Positions 16,164-24,005 are shown, numbered from the stretch's first letter. The stretch: DNA of 24,306 bases from Pseudomonadota bacterium (GCA_023402175.1 JAEXCN010000067.1:1-24306), one strand, 5' to 3'. Notes: a model not told the origin generated them from the sequence alone. Numbers and translations are program-made.

Positions 16164-16646
16164 ATGATCATCAGGAGAGCCGAAGCTGCTGATGCGACGG
16201 CGATCGCCGCCATCATCGTCCCGACGCTCCGCGAAGGAACGACCTACGGGGTCGACGCGGACATGAGCGAAGCCGAGGCCCTCGCGTACTGGATGGGCGC
16301 GGACAAGGAGACGTTCGTAGCGGAGGAGGACGGGGTCGTCGTCGGGACCTATTACATGCGCCCGAATCAGGGAGGTGGCGGACGGCACGTCTGCAACTGC
16401 GGGTACATGACGAGTCGAGCGGCCACCGGTCGTGGTGTCGCGCGTCGCATGTGCGAGCAGTCGCTGACTCACGCGCGTTCGCGAGGCTACAAGGCGATGC
16501 AGTTCAATTTCGTCGTCAGCACGAATGAACGCGCCATACGACTTTGGCAATCACTGGGTTTCGAGATCGTTGGCCGCCTGCCGCGCGCGTTCCAGCACCC
16601 GACAGCCGGATACGTCGATGCGTTCGTGATGTACCAGCAGCTCTGA
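16164..16646 (+). CDS. GNAT-family N-acetyltransferase
   Basis: 160 residues, normal for a single-domain GNAT enzyme that transfers an acetyl group from acetyl-CoA to an amine. The acetyl-CoA binding motif A is visible at about 84-99 (SRAATGRGVARRMCEQ) and motif B at about 114-133 (FNFVVSTNERAIRLWQSLGF). The N-terminus (MIIRRAEAADATAIAAI) is typical of the family. The substrate cannot be told from sequence; the C-terminal AFQHPTAGYVDAFVMYQQ resembles GNATs of the L-amino acid or phosphinothricin-acetyltransferase-like type. It is transcribed divergently from module B, 251 bases away. The ATG at 16164 was chosen over a longer frame because conserved sequence begins there. Confidence 0.92.
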   Translation: MIIRRAEAADATAIAAIIVPTLREGTTYGVDADMSEAEALAYWMGADKETFVAEEDGVVVGTYYMRPNQGGGGRHVCNCGYMTSRAATGRGVARRMCEQSLTHARSRGYKAMQFNFVVSTNERAIRLWQSLGFEIVGRLPRAFQHPTAGYVDAFVMYQQL

Positions 16647-16764
16647 GCTCTCGCAGGGCACCGTAAGCCGCGCTGCATCCTCTCGACGGCAAGCTCGTAA
16701 TTGCGTCTCCGCCACACAAATCGTTTGCGTGAGCGCGATCCATCGGAGAGCGTTAGGCAACACG

Positions 16765-17667
16765 ATGAAGCTACCTTTCGAGAGAGGTCCGCTGCGCTCG
16801 CGGATGGCTCGCCCGCTCGTGAGCGTGTTCGCGCTCCTTCTGGTCGGCATCGGCGCCGTCGTCGCCCATGGGATCGGTGGCACCAATGCGTACACACCGG
16901 CGGGCTTCGAGGGCTACGTCTACCACCAGCCGCTGGTGATCGGGCAACGCGAGTTTCTGGGTGTGCAGAGCGGGCCGACCTCGACGGGCCTGACGTGGCG
17001 GCAGTTCGTCACCAACATCGACATGCGCATCAACACGTACTCCGAGGAGCTGCAGATCTTCAGCTCCGACAACCTCGAGGTCACGTTCGAGGCGCACGTC
17101 CGTATCCGGCTCCGACCCGGCAGCGCGAAGGAGATGGTGGAGCGGTACAGCGGCGTCGATTGGTATGCCAACAACGTGCGTCGGCCCTACACCACGGCGG
17201 TGCGCGAGGCCGTCCGCCAGCGCGAGGCGTTCGCCATCAAGGATCAGAGCGAGGCGATCTCGAAAACGGTCTTCGAGCGACTTCATCAAGAATACAAGGA
17301 CACGCCGTTCGAGTTCATCAGCCTGACGATCGGCAACATCTCCTATCCCAAGTCGGTGCAAGAGCGCGTCATCCAGAACCTCGCAGCAGAGCAGCGCCGC
17401 CAGCGTATGGTCGTGGAGCAACAGATCGCCGAAGCTCGCGCTGGCATTCGCGAGGTGAAGGCCCGCGGCGAGGCCGAGGCACAGCAGATCGAGCAGCGCA
17501 CGTTGACCCCGCTCTTCGTGCAGCACGAGGCCGCCGACCTCTATCGAGAGCTCGCGAACGAAAAGACGGACGGAGAGGGCGCGGCCAAGGCCAAAGTCGT
17601 CGTCGTCATACCGACACGAAGCGACCGCGCGGGTGTGCCCAACATCTTCCAAGGAGCCGCCAAGTGA
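16765..17667 (+). CDS. SPFH-domain membrane protein (stomatin/prohibitin/HflC-like), first of tandem pair
   Basis: 300 residues. A membrane segment at about 15-37 (ARPLVSVFALLLVGIGAVVA) is followed by an SPFH/band-7 domain at about 45-205, a charged helical region with coiled-coil character at about 200-245 (EQRRQRMVVEQQIAEARAGI), and a short C-terminal tail. SPFH proteins assemble into large membrane rings or microdomain scaffolds and often control membrane proteases; here the soluble part is probably outside the inner membrane. The ATG at 16765 was preferred because it gives a normal basic leader; a GTG at 16729 in the same frame lacks a site. The stop overlaps the start of the second SPFH gene (GTGA), so the two are translationally coupled and probably form a hetero-complex. 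Confidence 0.9.
   Translation: MKLPFERGPLRSRMARPLVSVFALLLVGIGAVVAHGIGGTNAYTPAGFEGYVYHQPLVIGQREFLGVQSGPTSTGLTWRQFVTNIDMRINTYSEELQIFSSDNLEVTFEAHVRIRLRPGSAKEMVERYSGVDWYANNVRRPYTTAVREAVRQREAFAIKDQSEAISKTVFERLHQEYKDTPFEFISLTIGNISYPKSVQERVIQNLAAEQRRQRMVVEQQIAEARAGIREVKARGEAEAQQIEQRTLTPLFVQHEAADLYRELANEKTDGEGAAKAKVVVVIPTRSDRAGVPNIFQGAAK
17651..17656 (+). promoter_or_regulatory. Ribosome binding site of the second SPFH gene
   Basis: AAGGAG lies within the last codons of the first SPFH gene, 7 bases before the GTG at 17664, and identifies that overlapping GTG as the start. Confidence 0.8.
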
Positions 17668-18509
17668 CGCTCCTACGAAAGCTCGCTCTGACGTTCGCTT
17701 CGCTCGGCCTCATGGCGTGCACCAACCAGGTCACCCCGGAAGGCCACCAGGGGTACGTCTACCAGGTGCCCTGGGCGTTCGGAGGAGCGCACTACGTCGA
17801 TACGCTGACCGGACCGACGTCGACGGGGTTGAGCTGGCGACAGCAGGTGATCAACGTCGACATCCGTCCGAAGAACTACACGGAGTCGTTCGAGGTCCTC
17901 AGCAAGGACAATCTCCTCGTCGGCTTCCAGGCGCACGCGCGCATCTCGATCCGTCCGAACTCGATCAAGATGTTGATCGAGCAATACGGCAGCGGGGACC
18001 TCACCCCGCCGAAAGAAGGCGGCGTGCCGGAGTGGTTCTTGCGCGCGGTGCGTCAGCCCTACCGGAGCGCTGTGCGCGACTTCGTCTACACCCTGGACGC
18101 CTACGCCATCCAGACCAAGACCCAGGAGATCGGCGGCAGCATCCTGCAGCGGCTGCGCGACGAGTTCGGCGAGAGCCCGATCGTGTTCGAAGCGATCTCG
18201 ATCGGAAACATCACCTACCCCGAGGCCATCAACGCCGAGATTCAAAGCAAGCTGGCGGCCGAGCAAGATCTCGAACGCATGGGCCGTGAGCTCCAGATCG
18301 CCGAGCAAGAGGCCCAGATCATGGTGACGACGGCGAAGGGGCGCGCCAATGCACAGCGCATCGTCAACGAAACGCTGACCCCGCTGTACGTGCAGCACGA
18401 GATGCTCGAAGGCTTTCGCGAGCTGTCGAAGTCGCCGCGCGTGACGCTGATCGCCATGCCGAGCGGCGCCCAAGGTGCGCCGATCATGCTGAACCTCGCG
18501 GAGAAGTAG
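17664..18509 (+). CDS. SPFH-domain predicted lipoprotein, second of tandem pair
   Basis: 281 residues from a GTG at 17664. The N-terminus MTLLRKLALTFASLGLMAC is a lipoprotein signal peptide with Cys19, so this SPFH protein is probably lipid-anchored rather than spanning the membrane. An SPFH domain follows at about 25-190, then a helical coiled-coil region at about 195-245 (AAEQDLERMGRELQIAEQEA). It is a clear paralog of the preceding gene: both share EG-x-GYVY, GPTSTGLxWRQ, IGNIxYP and TLTPLxVQHE. Most bacterial SPFH pairs (HflK/HflC) use transmembrane anchors, so a lipoprotein member is unusual. The start is fixed by AAGGAG 7 bases upstream and the GTGA overlap. A longer open frame through the first gene is only its shadow. 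Confidence 0.9.
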   Translation: MTLLRKLALTFASLGLMACTNQVTPEGHQGYVYQVPWAFGGAHYVDTLTGPTSTGLSWRQQVINVDIRPKNYTESFEVLSKDNLLVGFQAHARISIRPNSIKMLIEQYGSGDLTPPKEGGVPEWFLRAVRQPYRSAVRDFVYTLDAYAIQTKTQEIGGSILQRLRDEFGESPIVFEAISIGNITYPEAINAEIQSKLAAEQDLERMGRELQIAEQEAQIMVTTAKGRANAQRIVNETLTPLYVQHEMLEGFRELSKSPRVTLIAMPSGAQGAPIMLNLAEK

Positions 18510-18517
18510 CGCCGAGA

Positions 18518-18539
18518 GCGGACGCCGCGGCGCATCCGC
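18518..18539. terminator. Possible bidirectional terminator hairpin
   Basis: In the 36-base gap between two convergent genes, GCGGA (18518-18522) pairs with TCCGC (18535-18539) around a GC-rich loop. There is no T tract on either strand, so this is only a candidate. Confidence 0.3.
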
Positions 18540-18545
18540 GACGGG

Positions 18546-19220
18546 TCACGCGTGGGTCAGCTCGAACACGCCGACGGGACGTTCCGGCGGCGTGATGCCG
18601 ACCGTCCACTTGTTCATTGTCACGTTCCAGCCGTCCGCCTCCATCGCCTCGAGGAATGCGAAGCTCGCCTTTCGGAACGGATCGGAGACGAGGAGCTTCC
18701 CGCCCGGCGCGAGGTTCGCGTCGAAGATCCGGCGGAGATGCGGATGCATGCTCTCCGCATAGAGGATGTCCGCCCCGAGGATGCAGTCGTACTGCTCACG
18801 ATCGTCCCACGCCGTCCAGTCGGCGGAGCGGTGCTCGATCGTCGTCGCGGCGTTTCGCTCCGCGTTCTTCTTGCAGACGAAGAGCGCCACCTCCTGGCGG
18901 TCCGTCTGCACGACCCGCGCGCCCAGCGATGCCGCGACGATCCCGGGCAGGCCGGTTCCCGCGCCGAGCTCGAGCACGCGCAAGCCGCGCATGGTGCGCG
19001 ATGCGATCTCGTGCGCGAGCGCGATGGCTGCCGGCCAGAGCACGACGCCGTAAGGGATCCGCTGCTCGCCGCTCAAGAAGCGCTGCTCGTCGGCGTAGCT
19101 GAGGATCGCGCCGGTGTGCAGGATCGTCCAAGCACGGCCGTCGAGACGCAGGTGATACTCCTCGAGCGTGAGGTCGCCCACGCTGGTGCTCAGCACGTTT
19201 GGGTCGAGCGACGACGCCAT
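18546..19220 (-). CDS. SAM-dependent methyltransferase (lysine methyltransferase family-16-like)
   Basis: 224 residues. The S-adenosylmethionine binding motif I is at 82-93 (VLELGAGTGLPG), with the acidic residue of motif II at Asp107 (VVQTD) and a post-motif GADILYAESMHPHL at about 149-162. The upstream GVVLWPAAIALA matches the family-16 (METTL21/METTL23-like) methyltransferases, which mostly methylate protein lysines; the bacterial substrate is unknown. The length is normal for this family. It is convergent with the SPFH pair and divergent from the alcohol dehydrogenase, so it is probably a single-gene unit. No clear ribosome binding site precedes the ATG at 19220. Confidence 0.9.
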   Translation of the reverse strand: MASSLDPNVLSTSVGDLTLEEYHLRLDGRAWTILHTGAILSYADEQRFLSGEQRIPYGVVLWPAAIALAHEIASRTMRGLRVLELGAGTGLPGIVAASLGARVVQTDRQEVALFVCKKNAERNAATTIEHRSADWTAWDDREQYDCILGADILYAESMHPHLRRIFDANLAPGGKLLVSDPFRKASFAFLEAMEADGWNVTMNKWTVGITPPERPVGVFELTHA

Positions 19221-19407
19221 GGGCGCATTCTAGGGCGATCCTCTCGCGCGATGTTCGGCGCAGCTCTCCCGCACGGCTGAGGACGCGATGCGATCAACGA
19301 AGCGATCGAACGCCGCGCCACTTCGAGCGTCGAAAAGGCCGAGCCGATCGTGCGGGTTCCGGACTTCGCCGCATCGCCCTATGGTGCGCCCCTCGACGGA
19401 GAAACCA

Positions 19408-20460
19408 ATGCCGAAGATTCAAGCCTGGGGTGCCTCTGCTGCTGGAAAGCCGCTCGCTCCGATGACGATCGAGCGACGCGAGCCTGGACCTCACGACGTC
19501 GTGATCGAGATCCTCCATTGCGGAGTGTGTCACTCGGACATCCATCAAGCTCGCGACGAGTGGTCGGGCGCCATTTTCCCGATGGTGCCTGGGCACGAGA
19601 TCGTGGGCCGAGTCACGAGCATCGGTCGCGACGTCTCGAAGCTCAAGGTCGGGGAGCTCGCGGGCGTCGGCTGCATGGTCGACTCCTGTCGCGCCTGCCC
19701 TCCGTGCGGCGAAGGCCTCGAGCAGTTCTGTCTCAAAGGGAACGCGCCCACGTACAACGGCACGGAGATGGATCGGAAGACGCCGACGTATGGCGGCTAC
19801 TCGACGCAGATCGTCGTCGACGAGCGGTTCACGCTGCGGATCCCCGACAGGCTCGATCCGGCCGGCGCCGCGCCGCTTCTCTGCGCGGGCATCACGACGT
19901 ACTCACCGCTTCGTCAGTTCGGCTGCAAGCCGGGCGATCGCGTCGGCGTCGTCGGGCTCGGTGGCCTCGGCCACATGGCCGTGAAGCTCGCCAAGTCGAT
20001 GGGCGCCGTCGTCACCGTGCTGAGCACGTCGGAATCAAAGGCCGCCGACGCGCGCCGGCTCGGCGCAGACGATTTCGCCGTGACGAAGAACGGCGACACG
20101 TTCACGAAGCTCGCCGGCAAGCTCGATCTCATCGTCGACACGGTCTCCGCGCCGCACGACTACAACGCCTACCTCGGTCTGCTCCGCCCGCGCCGCGCGA
20201 TGGTGCTCGTCGGAGCGCCTCCGGGAGCAGCCGCGCTTCACCCGTTCTCGTTGATCATGGGCGGTAGGCAGCTCGCCGGCTCGCTGATCGGCGGCATCGC
20301 CGAGACCCAGGAGATGCTCGACCACTGCGCCAAGCACGGGATCGTCTCCGACATCGAGATGATCCCGATCCAGAAGATCAACGAAGCCTACGAGCGCGTG
20401 TTGAAGAGCGACGTCCGCTATCGCTTCGTCATCGACATGGCGAGCCTGCGAAACCCGTAA
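19408..20460 (+). CDS. Zinc-dependent alcohol dehydrogenase (CAD/YahK-like)
   Basis: 350 residues, normal length. Oxidises alcohols or reduces aldehydes with NAD(P)(H). The catalytic zinc site is visible as Cys41 in CGVCHSDIH, His63-Glu64 in GHE, and Cys159. The structural zinc ligands are Cys94, Cys97, Cys100 and Cys108 (C-x2-C-x2-C-x7-C). The dinucleotide-binding GLGGLGHMAVK motif is near residue 189. Overall this matches the cinnamyl-alcohol-dehydrogenase/YahK group, usually NADPH-dependent with broad aldehyde substrates. The ATG at 19408 has GGAG 6 bases upstream; the frame extends farther up but without conserved sequence. It lies divergently from the methyltransferase gene with 187 bases between. 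Confidence 0.94.
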   Translation: MPKIQAWGASAAGKPLAPMTIERREPGPHDVVIEILHCGVCHSDIHQARDEWSGAIFPMVPGHEIVGRVTSIGRDVSKLKVGELAGVGCMVDSCRACPPCGEGLEQFCLKGNAPTYNGTEMDRKTPTYGGYSTQIVVDERFTLRIPDRLDPAGAAPLLCAGITTYSPLRQFGCKPGDRVGVVGLGGLGHMAVKLAKSMGAVVTVLSTSESKAADARRLGADDFAVTKNGDTFTKLAGKLDLIVDTVSAPHDYNAYLGLLRPRRAMVLVGAPPGAAALHPFSLIMGGRQLAGSLIGGIAETQEMLDHCAKHGIVSDIEMIPIQKINEAYERVLKSDVRYRFVIDMASLRNP

Positions 20461-20472
20461 GCGCAAGGATAC

Positions 20473-20509
20473 CGAAGCGGCGTAGCCATCTGGCGGATGA
20501 CCCGCTTCG
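20473..20509. terminator. Possible terminator hairpin after the alcohol dehydrogenase
   Basis: CGAAGCGG (20473-20480) pairs with CCGCTTCG (20502-20509), an 8-base stem with a 21-base loop, 12 bases after the stop codon. No T tract follows, so a rho-independent function is uncertain. Confidence 0.3.
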
Positions 20510-20598
20510 CCCGGCGTGACACGCCCGCAGACAGGAGCGCTTCTATCGATCTCGAGGCGCTCGCCGTCGACCTCGAGCGCGTCTGGACTCGAGAATGA
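20497..20598 (+). other. Short ORF, possible gene remnant
   Basis: A 33-residue frame (ATG at 20497, TGA at 20596-20598) in the 145-base gap between convergent genes. The end reads ASIDLEALAVDLERVWTRE, which looks more like a natural protein C-terminus than random GC-rich sequence. No ribosome binding site is seen. It may be the tail of a deleted gene; I do not recognise the family. Confidence 0.2.
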
Positions 20599-20605
20599 GC
20601 TACGG

Positions 20606-21424
20606 CTACTTCGAGACGAACGCCTTCTCGATCAAGTAGTCACCAGGCTCGCCGCTGTTGCCCTGCTCGAAGCCGCGTGAGTCGAGCAGCGCCGACGTCT
20701 CATCGAGCATCTCGGGGTTGCCGCAGAGCATCACGCGATCGCGCGACGGATCGAGCTGCGGAAGCCCGAGATCTTCGCACGCGCGGCCGCTCGCCAAGAG
20801 CTGAGTGATGCGGCCGGTCGTGCGGAAAGCCTCGCGAGTGACCGACGGATAATAGAGAAGCCGCGGCCGGACGACTTCTCCAAGCAGCTCGTTCGAGGGC
20901 AGCTCATGCTCGATGAAGCGCGCATAGGCGAGGTCATCGACGTAGCGGCACGTATGCGTGATCACGACGCGCTCGAAACGTTCGTACGTCTCGGGGTCCT
21001 TGATGACGCTCAAGAAGGGCGCGAGTCCCGTTCCGGTCGCGAGCAGCCACAGCGTGTTGCCCGGACGGAGGTTGCCAATCGTCAGCGTCCCGGTCGCGCG
21101 CTTACCGACAAGGATGTTGTCGCCGACCTTCACGTGCTGGAGGCGCGACGTCAGTGGACCGTTCTCGACCTTGATCGAGAAGAACTCGAGCGTCTCCTCG
21201 TAGCTCGCGCTCGCCATCGAGTAAGCGCGGACGATGGGCTGCCCGGCGACCTCGAGGCCCATCATCACGAACTGGCCATTCGCGAACCGAAAGCCGCCGC
21301 TACGCGTGCACCGGATCGTGAAGAGCCGGTCGGTCCAGTGATGGACTTCGAGCACGCGTTCGACGGTGTACTTGGCCGACAGAGCGCTCGAGGAGGAGGA
21401 GGAGATCGAAGGAGTGTTCATCAT
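20606..21424 (-). CDS. fpr: Ferredoxin--NADP+ reductase (FPR type)
   Basis: 272 residues. Moves electrons between NADPH and ferredoxin or flavodoxin using FAD. The FAD-binding RxYS motif is at 66-69 (RAYSMAS), the NADP-binding GTGLAPFLS at 131-139, and CGNPEM at 234-239. The C-terminus EKAFVSK matches bacterial FPRs, where the tail stacks on the flavin. The length is slightly above the usual 255-260 because of a Ser-rich leader (PSISSSSSSALSA) before YTVERV. The start may be the ATG at 21424 or the one at 21421; GAGG lies about 11 bases before the first. It is monocistronic: convergent with the alcohol dehydrogenase on one side and preceded by a long gene-free stretch on the other. Confidence 0.93.
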   Translation of the reverse strand: MMNTPSISSSSSSALSAKYTVERVLEVHHWTDRLFTIRCTRSGGFRFANGQFVMMGLEVAGQPIVRAYSMASASYEETLEFFSIKVENGPLTSRLQHVKVGDNILVGKRATGTLTIGNLRPGNTLWLLATGTGLAPFLSVIKDPETYERFERVVITHTCRYVDDLAYARFIEHELPSNELLGEVVRPRLLYYPSVTREAFRTTGRITQLLASGRACEDLGLPQLDPSRDRVMLCGNPEMLDETSALLDSRGFEQGNSGEPGDYLIEKAFVSK

Positions 21425-21624
21425 CGGACTCGAGACCTCACGAGGCGAGACTTGGCTCGGGCGCGGTCCTCGTCCGGGCGCGATTCGCCGAACCTGCCGT
21501 GCGGGCCAAGGCCCGACACATCCAGGCCGACTGCGCCGTTCCCTCCAGAGAACAGGACGGGCCGCTCGCGCGTCGCGACGACCCTCGAAACGATTACGGA
21601 TTCGCCCTCGACAGTGTCCACCAT

Positions 21625-21637
21625 AACGGATGCCGTT
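21625..21637. promoter_or_regulatory. Small perfect dyad, possible operator upstream of fpr
   Basis: AACGG and CCGTT arms separated by ATG, inside the AT-richer patch about 200 bases before fpr. A regulator-binding role is inference only. Confidence 0.2.
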
Positions 21638-21691
21638 CTCTCATAGTAGACAACCCCCACTCCGCGCAAGCCTTCCGTTCGGATCCTCCGC

Positions 21692-21729
21692 GATGACCGT
21701 GAAGGTTCCTGATGACCGTGAAGGTCCCT
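21692..21729. repeat. 19-bp direct tandem repeat, two copies
   Basis: The unit starts GATGACCGTGAAGGT and occurs at 21692-21710 and 21711-21729 with one mismatch (T/C at unit position 16). Confidence 0.85.
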
Positions 21730-21817
21730 ACGGCGGCCCGGCTGGCCCCGTCACGCCGTCGACATGCGCTCTCGCGCCGGTCGTGGGTGCACTACCGAGG
21801 GGACTGCGCACGCGCAG

Positions 21818-21891
21818 CGGCGGAACGTGTTCCTCGAGGTACGAACGCAGCCGGCGGAACGTGTTCCTCGAGGTACGAACGCAGCCGGCGG
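21818..21891. repeat. 34-bp perfect tandem repeat, two copies plus 6 bases
   Basis: Copies at 21818-21851 and 21852-21885 are identical, with a further 6-base start of a third. Each unit contains GTTCCTCGAGGTACGAAC, in which CCTCGAGG is palindromic and GTTC/GAAC form outer arms. Function unknown; it may be a protein-binding site or a recent slippage duplication. Confidence 0.85.
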
Positions 21892-22102
21892 TGCGCGCCC
21901 CGAACGAGGCGTGGCGCTCGCGCGAGACGAGCTCGAAGTCAGTGCACCAGACGGGCCGCCATTGTACTCATGGTCCCGATGCGGCGGTCGATCCGCTCGG
22001 CTCCGGACACCGCAGAGCAGCTCGTGCTGCCCTGCGCGATCCGGCGGCATGAAGGAAACCACGGCGGTCGCTGCTGCATCGAATCGAACCGCGACCAACA
22101 CC

Positions 22103-23098
22103 ATGAACCATCGACATCTCGGAAACAGCGGGCTCTGCGTCAGCGAGATCTCCTACGGCAACTGGATCACCCACGGGTCCCAGGTCGAGAAGGACGCCGC
22201 CCTTGCCTGCGTGAAGGCGGCGCTCGACGAGGGGATCACGACCTTCGACACCGCCGACGTGTACGCCGGCACCCGGGCCGAAGAGGTCCTCGGCGACGCG
22301 CTCTCCGGTCAGCGCCGCGAGGGGCTCGAGATCTTCACGAAGGTTTACTGGCCGACAGGCCCGGGACGGAACGACCGTGGCCTCTCGCGCAAGCACATCT
22401 TCGAGTCGATCCACGGCAGCCTGCGTCGCCTCCGCACGGATTACGTCGACCTCTACCAGGCGCACCGGTTCGACATCGAGACGCCACTCGAGGAGACGAT
22501 GACCGCCTTCGCCGATCTCGTTCGGCAAGGGAAGGTCCACTACATCGGGGTCTCGGAATGGACGGCGGAGCAGATCGAGCGCGGCGCGGCGCTGGCTCGC
22601 GAGCTGAAGATCCCCTTCGTCAGCAACCAACCGCAGTACTCGATGCTGTGGCGCGTGATCGAAGCGGAGGTCATTCCGGCGAGCGAGAAGGTCGGCGTCG
22701 GTCAGATCGTCTGGTCGCCGATCGCCCAAGGCGTGCTCACGGGCAAGTACCTCCCCGGGCAGACGCCGCCGAAGGGCAGCCGCGCGACGGATCCATCGGG
22801 CTCGCAGTTCATTGCCCGCTTCATGACCGATGACGTGCTCTCCCGCGTGCAGAAGCTGAAGCCGATCGCGCAGGAGGCCGGGCTCTCGATGGCGCAGCTC
22901 GCCGTTGCCTGGGTGCTCCAGAACCCGAACGTGTCGTCGGCGATCATCGGCGCGTCCCGGCCAGAGCAGGTCCGCGACAACGTGAAGGCCGCCGGCGTGA
23001 AGCTCGATCCCGCCGTCATGAAGAAGATCGACGACGTCCTCGGCGACGTGGTGGAGCGCGACCCGAAGAAGACGGTAAGCCCGGCGAAGCGGCCGTGA
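22103..23098 (+). CDS. Aldo/keto reductase (Kv-beta/AKR6-11-like)
   Basis: 331 residues. An NADPH-dependent (beta/alpha)8-barrel oxidoreductase acting on aldehydes and ketones. The catalytic tetrad is present: Asp49 and Tyr54 (FDTADVY), Lys80 (IFTKVYW) and His121 (LYQAHRFD). The C-terminal SSAIIGASRPEQVRDN is the cofactor-binding signature. RGLSRKHIFESIHGSLRRL is typical of the group that includes voltage-gated K+ channel beta subunits and YghZ. The ATG at 22103 (MNHRHLGNSGL) fits the usual family start; an in-frame ATG at 22049 would add 18 residues. No strong ribosome binding site is visible. Its stop is followed directly by the GTGA-rich repeat array. Confidence 0.94.
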   Translation: MNHRHLGNSGLCVSEISYGNWITHGSQVEKDAALACVKAALDEGITTFDTADVYAGTRAEEVLGDALSGQRREGLEIFTKVYWPTGPGRNDRGLSRKHIFESIHGSLRRLRTDYVDLYQAHRFDIETPLEETMTAFADLVRQGKVHYIGVSEWTAEQIERGAALARELKIPFVSNQPQYSMLWRVIEAEVIPASEKVGVGQIVWSPIAQGVLTGKYLPGQTPPKGSRATDPSGSQFIARFMTDDVLSRVQKLKPIAQEAGLSMAQLAVAWVLQNPNVSSAIIGASRPEQVRDNVKAAGVKLDPAVMKKIDDVLGDVVERDPKKTVSPAKRP

Positions 23099-23400
23099 GC
23101 GCGTGAAGCGGCCGTGAGCGCGTGAACCGTGACGTGAACACGTGAAGCGCGTGAAGCGTGACATGAGCGCGTGAAGCGTGACGTGAGCGCGTGAATTGCG
23201 TGCGCGAGAGCACGTGAAGCGCGTGCGCGAGAGCACGTGAAGCGCGTGTGCGTGAAGCGTGACGTGAGCGCGTAGTGCGTGACGTGAGCACGTGAAGCGC
23301 GTGCGCGTGAAGCGTGACGTGAGCGCGTAGTGCGTGACGTGAGCACGTGAAGCGCGTGCGCGTGAAGCGACCGTGAACCCGTGAAGCGTGCCGTGAGCAC
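23099..23400. repeat. GTGA-rich degenerate tandem repeat array
   Basis: About 300 bases built from variants of GTGAAGCGTGACGTGAGCGC directly after the aldo/keto reductase stop. It contains a perfect 55-bp tandem duplication (23251-23305 and 23306-23360) and a perfect 23-bp tandem duplication (23198-23220 and 23221-23243). The CACGTG palindrome recurs. The first units resemble the last bases of the gene (GCGGCCGTGAGCGCGTGAA), so the array may have grown from the gene end. There are no evenly spaced unique spacers, so it is not CRISPR. It separates two genes whose stops face each other. Confidence 0.9.
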
Positions 23401-23408
23401 GCGCAGCT

Positions 23409-24005
23409 TCACTCGGCAGCTGTCGCCAAGCTTTCGATCTGCCCGGTGCGCACCATCTTCATCGCCGTGGACCACGTCACGAGCTGGTCGAGCATCTTGT
23501 TCAGCGCGTGGGCCTTTCGATCGGCATCCGCCGGGCGGAACGCGCTCATGCCTTCGAAGTCGGCAAACAGCGAGAACGTGACCTGTGCACGGACGTCCGC
23601 GATCTGCAGCTCGGCCATGACCTGGCGGAGCTGCTCGACGGCGCGCGTCCCGCCCGCGCTTCCGAAGCTCACGAAGCCCGCAGCCTTGTTGTTCCACTCG
23701 CGATAGAGGAAGTCGATCGCGTTCTTCAGCGCGCCGGACGGCCCGTGGTTGTACTCCGGCGTCACGAAGACGAAGCCGTCGAACGTGTCGATCTTCGCAG
23801 CCCAAGCTTTCGTGTGCGCGTTCGCATATTGCCCCATCGACGGCGGTCTTGCCTCGTCGAGCAGCGGCAAGTTGAACTCTGCGATGTCGACCAACTCGAC
23901 CGACGCATCCGTGCGCTTCGACGCGACCTCGTATGCCCAGCGCGCGACCGCTTCGGTGTTCCGTGCCGGTCGCGTGCTACCGATGATGATGCCCAGCTTG
24001 ACCAT
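23409..24005 (-). CDS. NADPH-dependent FMN reductase (flavodoxin-like fold)
   Basis: 198 residues, normal for the family (PF03358 type), which reduces FMN or quinone/azo/chromate-like acceptors with NAD(P)H. The phosphate-binding loop GSTRPARN is at 9-16, the flavin-contacting PEYNHGPSGALKNAIDFL at 83-100, and SFGSAGGTRAVEQL at 113-126. The ATG at 24005 was chosen because the fold begins with MVKLGIIIGSTRP; the frame stays open upstream only because the adjacent repeat array lacks stops in this frame. GAGG lies 2 bases before the ATG, too close to be ideal. It stands alone, flanked by repeat arrays on both sides. Confidence 0.93.
   Translation of the reverse strand: MVKLGIIIGSTRPARNTEAVARWAYEVASKRTDASVELVDIAEFNLPLLDEARPPSMGQYANAHTKAWAAKIDTFDGFVFVTPEYNHGPSGALKNAIDFLYREWNNKAAGFVSFGSAGGTRAVEQLRQVMAELQIADVRAQVTFSLFADFEGMSAFRPADADRKAHALNKMLDQLVTWSTAMKMVRTGQIESLATAAE

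Larger units (their letters stand above)
21425..22102. other. Gene-free region between fpr and the aldo/keto reductase, with tandem repeats
   Basis: 678 bases between divergently transcribed genes. It contains a relatively AT-rich patch around 21590-21655 that may hold the fpr promoter, with a perfect dyad AACGG-ATG-CCGTT at 21625-21637 that could be an operator. A 19-base direct repeat lies at 21692-21729 and a 34-base tandem repeat at 21818-21891. Open frames here have no family resemblance and no good start. Confidence 0.5.

Noticed and set aside
16701..18509. A 602-codon plus-strand frame spanning both SPFH genes
   Set aside because: Its first 320 codons shadow the first SPFH gene in another frame with an Arg-rich composition; only the part from the GTG at 17664 matches a family and has a ribosome binding site.
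21421..21669. 82-codon minus-strand frame ending in an ATGA overlap with fpr
   Set aside because: It needs a TTG start without a ribosome binding site, has no recognisable family, and its end becomes Arg-rich; the overlap alone is not enough. A small leader gene cannot be fully excluded.
21968..23236. Long minus-strand frames across the aldo/keto reductase and the GTGA array, rich in His/Arg/Ser/Ala
   Set aside because: The repetitive peptide comes from the tandem repeat, and the rest is antisense to a well-supported enzyme gene.
23099..23400. CRISPR array
   Set aside because: Repeats are contiguous and degenerate with no uniform unique spacers, and no cas gene is nearby.
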